From assembly GCA_947480465.1 (NCBI GenBank), contig CANKCT010000025.1, forward strand, positions 1 through 8,432: a stretch of DNA of 8,432 nucleotides, given 5' to 3'. Position numbers and translations under genes: made by a program. This stretch comes from Actinomycetota bacterium (GTDB taxonomy: Bacteria > Actinomycetota > Actinomycetes > Nanopelagicales > Nanopelagicaceae). The stretch's first letter is position 1, and each line of letters begins with the position of its first letter. Below the pieces are notes generated by a model. It saw only the letters and a program-made list of their open reading frames with translations, was not told where the DNA came from and made no database searches. Below are positions 6,441 to 8,432 of the stretch, one piece after another.

Positions 6441-7748
6441 TTAAATATCCAATGCCAGGAGATCGGCCTCGGTTTCGCGGCGCACCATTACGCGGGCTTT
6501 TCCATCGGCGACTGCAATAACTGGTGGCCTCGGGACATGATTGTAATTACTTGCCATGCTACGTCCATAAGCTCCAGTTGCCGGTGTGGCCAATAAATCT
6601 CCAGGTGCAATATCTCCAGCCAAAGAAATGTCGCGGATAAGAATGTCACCAGTTTCGCAGTGTTTTCCGACTAATCGACTTGAGAGAGTTGCTTGCGTTG
6701 AATTGCGATTTGCAAGCACTGCCGTGTATTCAGCCGAATACAACGCCGGGCGAATATTTTCACTCATTCCACCGTCGACTGAAATGTATCGTCGATTTTC
6801 CCCGTTTTCTAAAATGACATCTTTCACGGTGCCGACTTCATACAAAGTAAACATGGTTGGGCCAACAATTGCCCGGCCAGGTTCGATTGAGATGCGCGGG
6901 ATTGATAACTTATGAAGAGTGCAGTTTTTAGTTACTGCATTTACAAGTGATTTCATAACCACTGCAGGTGTTAACTCTTCGTCACCAGGTAGATAATGGA
7001 TGCCGTATCCCCCACCTAAATCAAGTTCAGGAAGTTCAACTCCAAATTCATCGCGGAATTTGGCAAGGAGTGCAATCAATCGCTCAGCGCTTATTTCAAA
7101 TGAGCTGGTGTCTAAAATCTGTGAACCAATGTGTGCATGAAAGCCACGTAATTCAATTGCTGGATGATTGTGGACACTTTCAATTGCTTTCCAAGCAGCG
7201 CCGCTTGCGATTGAGAAACCAAATTTCACATCTTCATGGGCGGTAGCAATCGATTCATGTGTGTGAGCTTGAATTCCAGGAGTCAGACGCAGTAACACTC
7301 GTTGTACTTTCCCAAGTTTTGTCGCAATAGCCCCAACGCGTTCAATTTCATAAAGCGAGTCAAGAACAATTGTCCCAACCCCAGCTAAGACCGCTTTTTC
7401 AATTTCATTTGCTGACTTATTGTTTCCATGGAGTTCAATCTTTTTTGGGTCAATCCCTCCAGCCAGAGCGACGGCTAATTCACCGCCTGTACAGACATCT
7501 ATGCCAATACCAACATCTTTAATCCACCGTGCGACTTCGGTGCAGATAAATGCTTTTGCCGCATAATAAACATGGCCTGCATTCTCACCAAAGCCCTGCT
7601 GCAGTGCTTGATTCCAGCTAGCGGCACGAGCGCGAAAATCCGCTTCGTCCATTATGAACGCTGGTGTTCCAAACTCTTTCGCTAAATCAGTTGCGCTGAT
7701 ACCGGAGATTGATAATTTATCGGAGAGCGAAACATTGGAGGACCACAT
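6441..7748 (-). CDS. lysA: Diaminopimelate decarboxylase
   Basis: LysA decarboxylates meso-2,6-diaminopimelate to L-lysine, the last step of lysine synthesis, using PLP. The 435 residues fit the fold-type III (alanine racemase-like barrel) family. 'YYAAKAF' gives the PLP lysine Lys65; 'HIGSQ' (206-210), 'LDLGGGYGI' (242-250) and 'EPGRAIVG' (289-296) line the cofactor site; 'CETGD' with Cys364 and 'GAYGRSMASNYN' with Tyr394 are the conserved C-terminal active-site blocks contributed across the dimer. The Cys-Glu-x-Gly-Asp motif favours this enzyme over ornithine or arginine decarboxylases of the same fold. The start is two bases after the argS stop, with GGAGAGG just upstream inside the argS end, so the two are likely cotranscribed and coupled. 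Since meso-diaminopimelate is also a peptidoglycan precursor, LysA draws from the cell-wall pool. Confidence 0.97.
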   Translation of the reverse strand: MWSSNVSLSDKLSISGISATDLAKEFGTPAFIMDEADFRARAASWNQALQQGFGENAGHVYYAAKAFICTEVARWIKDVGIGIDVCTGGELAVALAGGIDPKKIELHGNNKSANEIEKAVLAGVGTIVLDSLYEIERVGAIATKLGKVQRVLLRLTPGIQAHTHESIATAHEDVKFGFSIASGAAWKAIESVHNHPAIELRGFHAHIGSQILDTSSFEISAERLIALLAKFRDEFGVELPELDLGGGYGIHYLPGDEELTPAVVMKSLVNAVTKNCTLHKLSIPRISIEPGRAIVGPTMFTLYEVGTVKDVILENGENRRYISVDGGMSENIRPALYSAEYTAVLANRNSTQATLSSRLVGKHCETGDILIRDISLAGDIAPGDLLATPATGAYGRSMASNYNHVPRPPVIAVADGKARVMVRRETEADLLALDI

Positions 7749-7750
7749 AT

Positions 7751-8432
7751 TTACATCCTCTCCGGTGCACTCACACCTAATAGATCTAAACCATTTGCAA
7801 TAACGGTTTTAGTAGAAGTACAGAGTAATAGTCGAGCAGTATGTAATGCAGTTGGATTTTCCTCACCCATAGGCAGGACGCGGCAATCGGCATAAAATCC
7901 GTGATAAGTGCCCGCTAAATCCTCGAGATATCGCGCTATTCGGTGGGGTTGTCGCAATTCGGCTGCCGATGCAACGACGCGCGGAAATTCGGCAAGTTTT
8001 CCTAATAACTCATTCTCGCGGTCATGCGTTAACTGTGAAGAATCAAAATTATCTAGATCCAACGGAATTTTTAATTCAGCCGCATTTCGCAAAACCGCTG
8101 CAATTCGGGCATGGGCATACTGGACATAATAAACCGGATTCTCGTTTGTGTTGCGCTTCAAGATGTCGATATCCATCACCATAGGTGTATCTACCGGATA
8201 CCTAATTAAGGTATAGCGAGCGGCATCAACACCGGTTTTTTCAACGAGCTCTTCTAAGGTGATAATTGTTCCAGCACGTTTAGAGAGCTTAACTTCTTGA
8301 CCACCCTCCATAATCTTTACGAGCTGCCCAATCAATATATGAATGTTGTATTCAGGATTATCACCAGCACATGCCGCAATTGCTTTCAAGCGGCCCACAT
8401 ATCCATGGTGATCTGCACCTAACATGTAAATA
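7751..8432 (-). CDS. argS: Arginyl-tRNA synthetase, C-terminal part only
   Basis: ArgRS attaches arginine to tRNA-Arg using ATP. About 226 C-terminal residues are in the window; the reading frame stays open to the right edge (Ile-Tyr before the first Met), so the ATG at 8425-8423 is internal, not the start. Full-length relatives are roughly 550 residues. '[16 protein letters not shown]' is the conserved end of the class I catalytic core, and 'VKLSKRAGT' (KLSKR at 8290-8276) is the KMSKS-loop equivalent in the relaxed form common in ArgRS. The DALR-type anticodon-binding domain begins at '[17 protein letters not shown]' and runs to the end. The protein closes with 'APERM', the characteristic ArgRS C-terminus. 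It sits two bases upstream of lysA, an argS-lysA arrangement also familiar from corynebacteria and mycobacteria. Confidence 0.97.
   Translation of the reverse strand, partial: IYMLGADHHGYVGRLKAIAACAGDNPEYNIHILIGQLVKIMEGGQEVKLSKRAGTIITLEELVEKTGVDAARYTLIRYPVDTPMVMDIDILKRNTNENPVYYVQYAHARIAAVLRNAAELKIPLDLDNFDSSQLTHDRENELLGKLAEFPRVVASAAELRQPHRIARYLEDLAGTYHGFYADCRVLPMGEENPTALHTARLLLCTSTKTVIANGLDLLGVSAPERM

Noticed and set aside
8276..8290. KLSKR in place of KMSKS as a damaged ArgRS active site
   Set aside because: Relaxed forms of this loop are common in arginyl-tRNA synthetases, and the rest of the protein is intact.
8423..8425. ATG as the start of argS
   Set aside because: The frame continues upstream (Ile-Tyr-Met), and the protein from here begins in the middle of the conserved '[10 protein letters not shown]' catalytic-core motif.

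Overview
The window is a stretch of bacterial chromosome with eight genes, all on the minus strand and tightly packed. In transcription order (high to low coordinate) they are argS (3' part only), lysA, hom, thrC, thrB, rho, rpmE and prfA (cut off at the window start). There are no tRNA or rRNA genes, mobile elements, CRISPR arrays or unrecognised genes. The longest non-coding stretch is about 190 bases.

The organism is most likely an actinobacterium. As far as I recall, this is the same gene order as in Mycobacterium tuberculosis (argS-lysA-hom-thrC-thrB-rho-rpmE-prfA). Rho carries the long charged, Arg/Asp/Asn-rich insertion typical of that phylum, and RF1 has the actinobacterial 'SSGPGGQS' version of the GGQ loop. 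Base composition is low for the phylum: two 60-base lines that I counted gave 42% and 52% GC. Compact spacing plus low GC suggests a streamlined lineage such as the freshwater acI group (Nanopelagicales), but that placement is inference.

Region by region: positions 5111-8432 hold the end of arginyl-tRNA synthetase, diaminopimelate decarboxylase (last step to lysine) and homoserine dehydrogenase. Positions 3100-5110 hold threonine synthase and homoserine kinase. LysA makes lysine from meso-diaminopimelate, while Hom, ThrB and ThrC convert aspartate semialdehyde to threonine, so the block covers both arms of the aspartate-family pathway. Gene junctions are 2, 34, 0 and 1 bases, which indicates one operon with translational coupling. 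Positions 913-3099 hold rho and rpmE with two informative gaps. prfA then runs off the left edge.

The non-coding parts hold the main interest: a C-rich thrB-rho gap with no intrinsic terminator, two adjacent hairpins in the rpmE leader, and a strong intrinsic terminator between rpmE and prfA that may overlap a prfA promoter. In the proteins, the RF1 GGQ loop has Asp at a position usually Val, and Rho has a low-complexity insertion. I found no undescribed multi-gene system. This is a housekeeping region.
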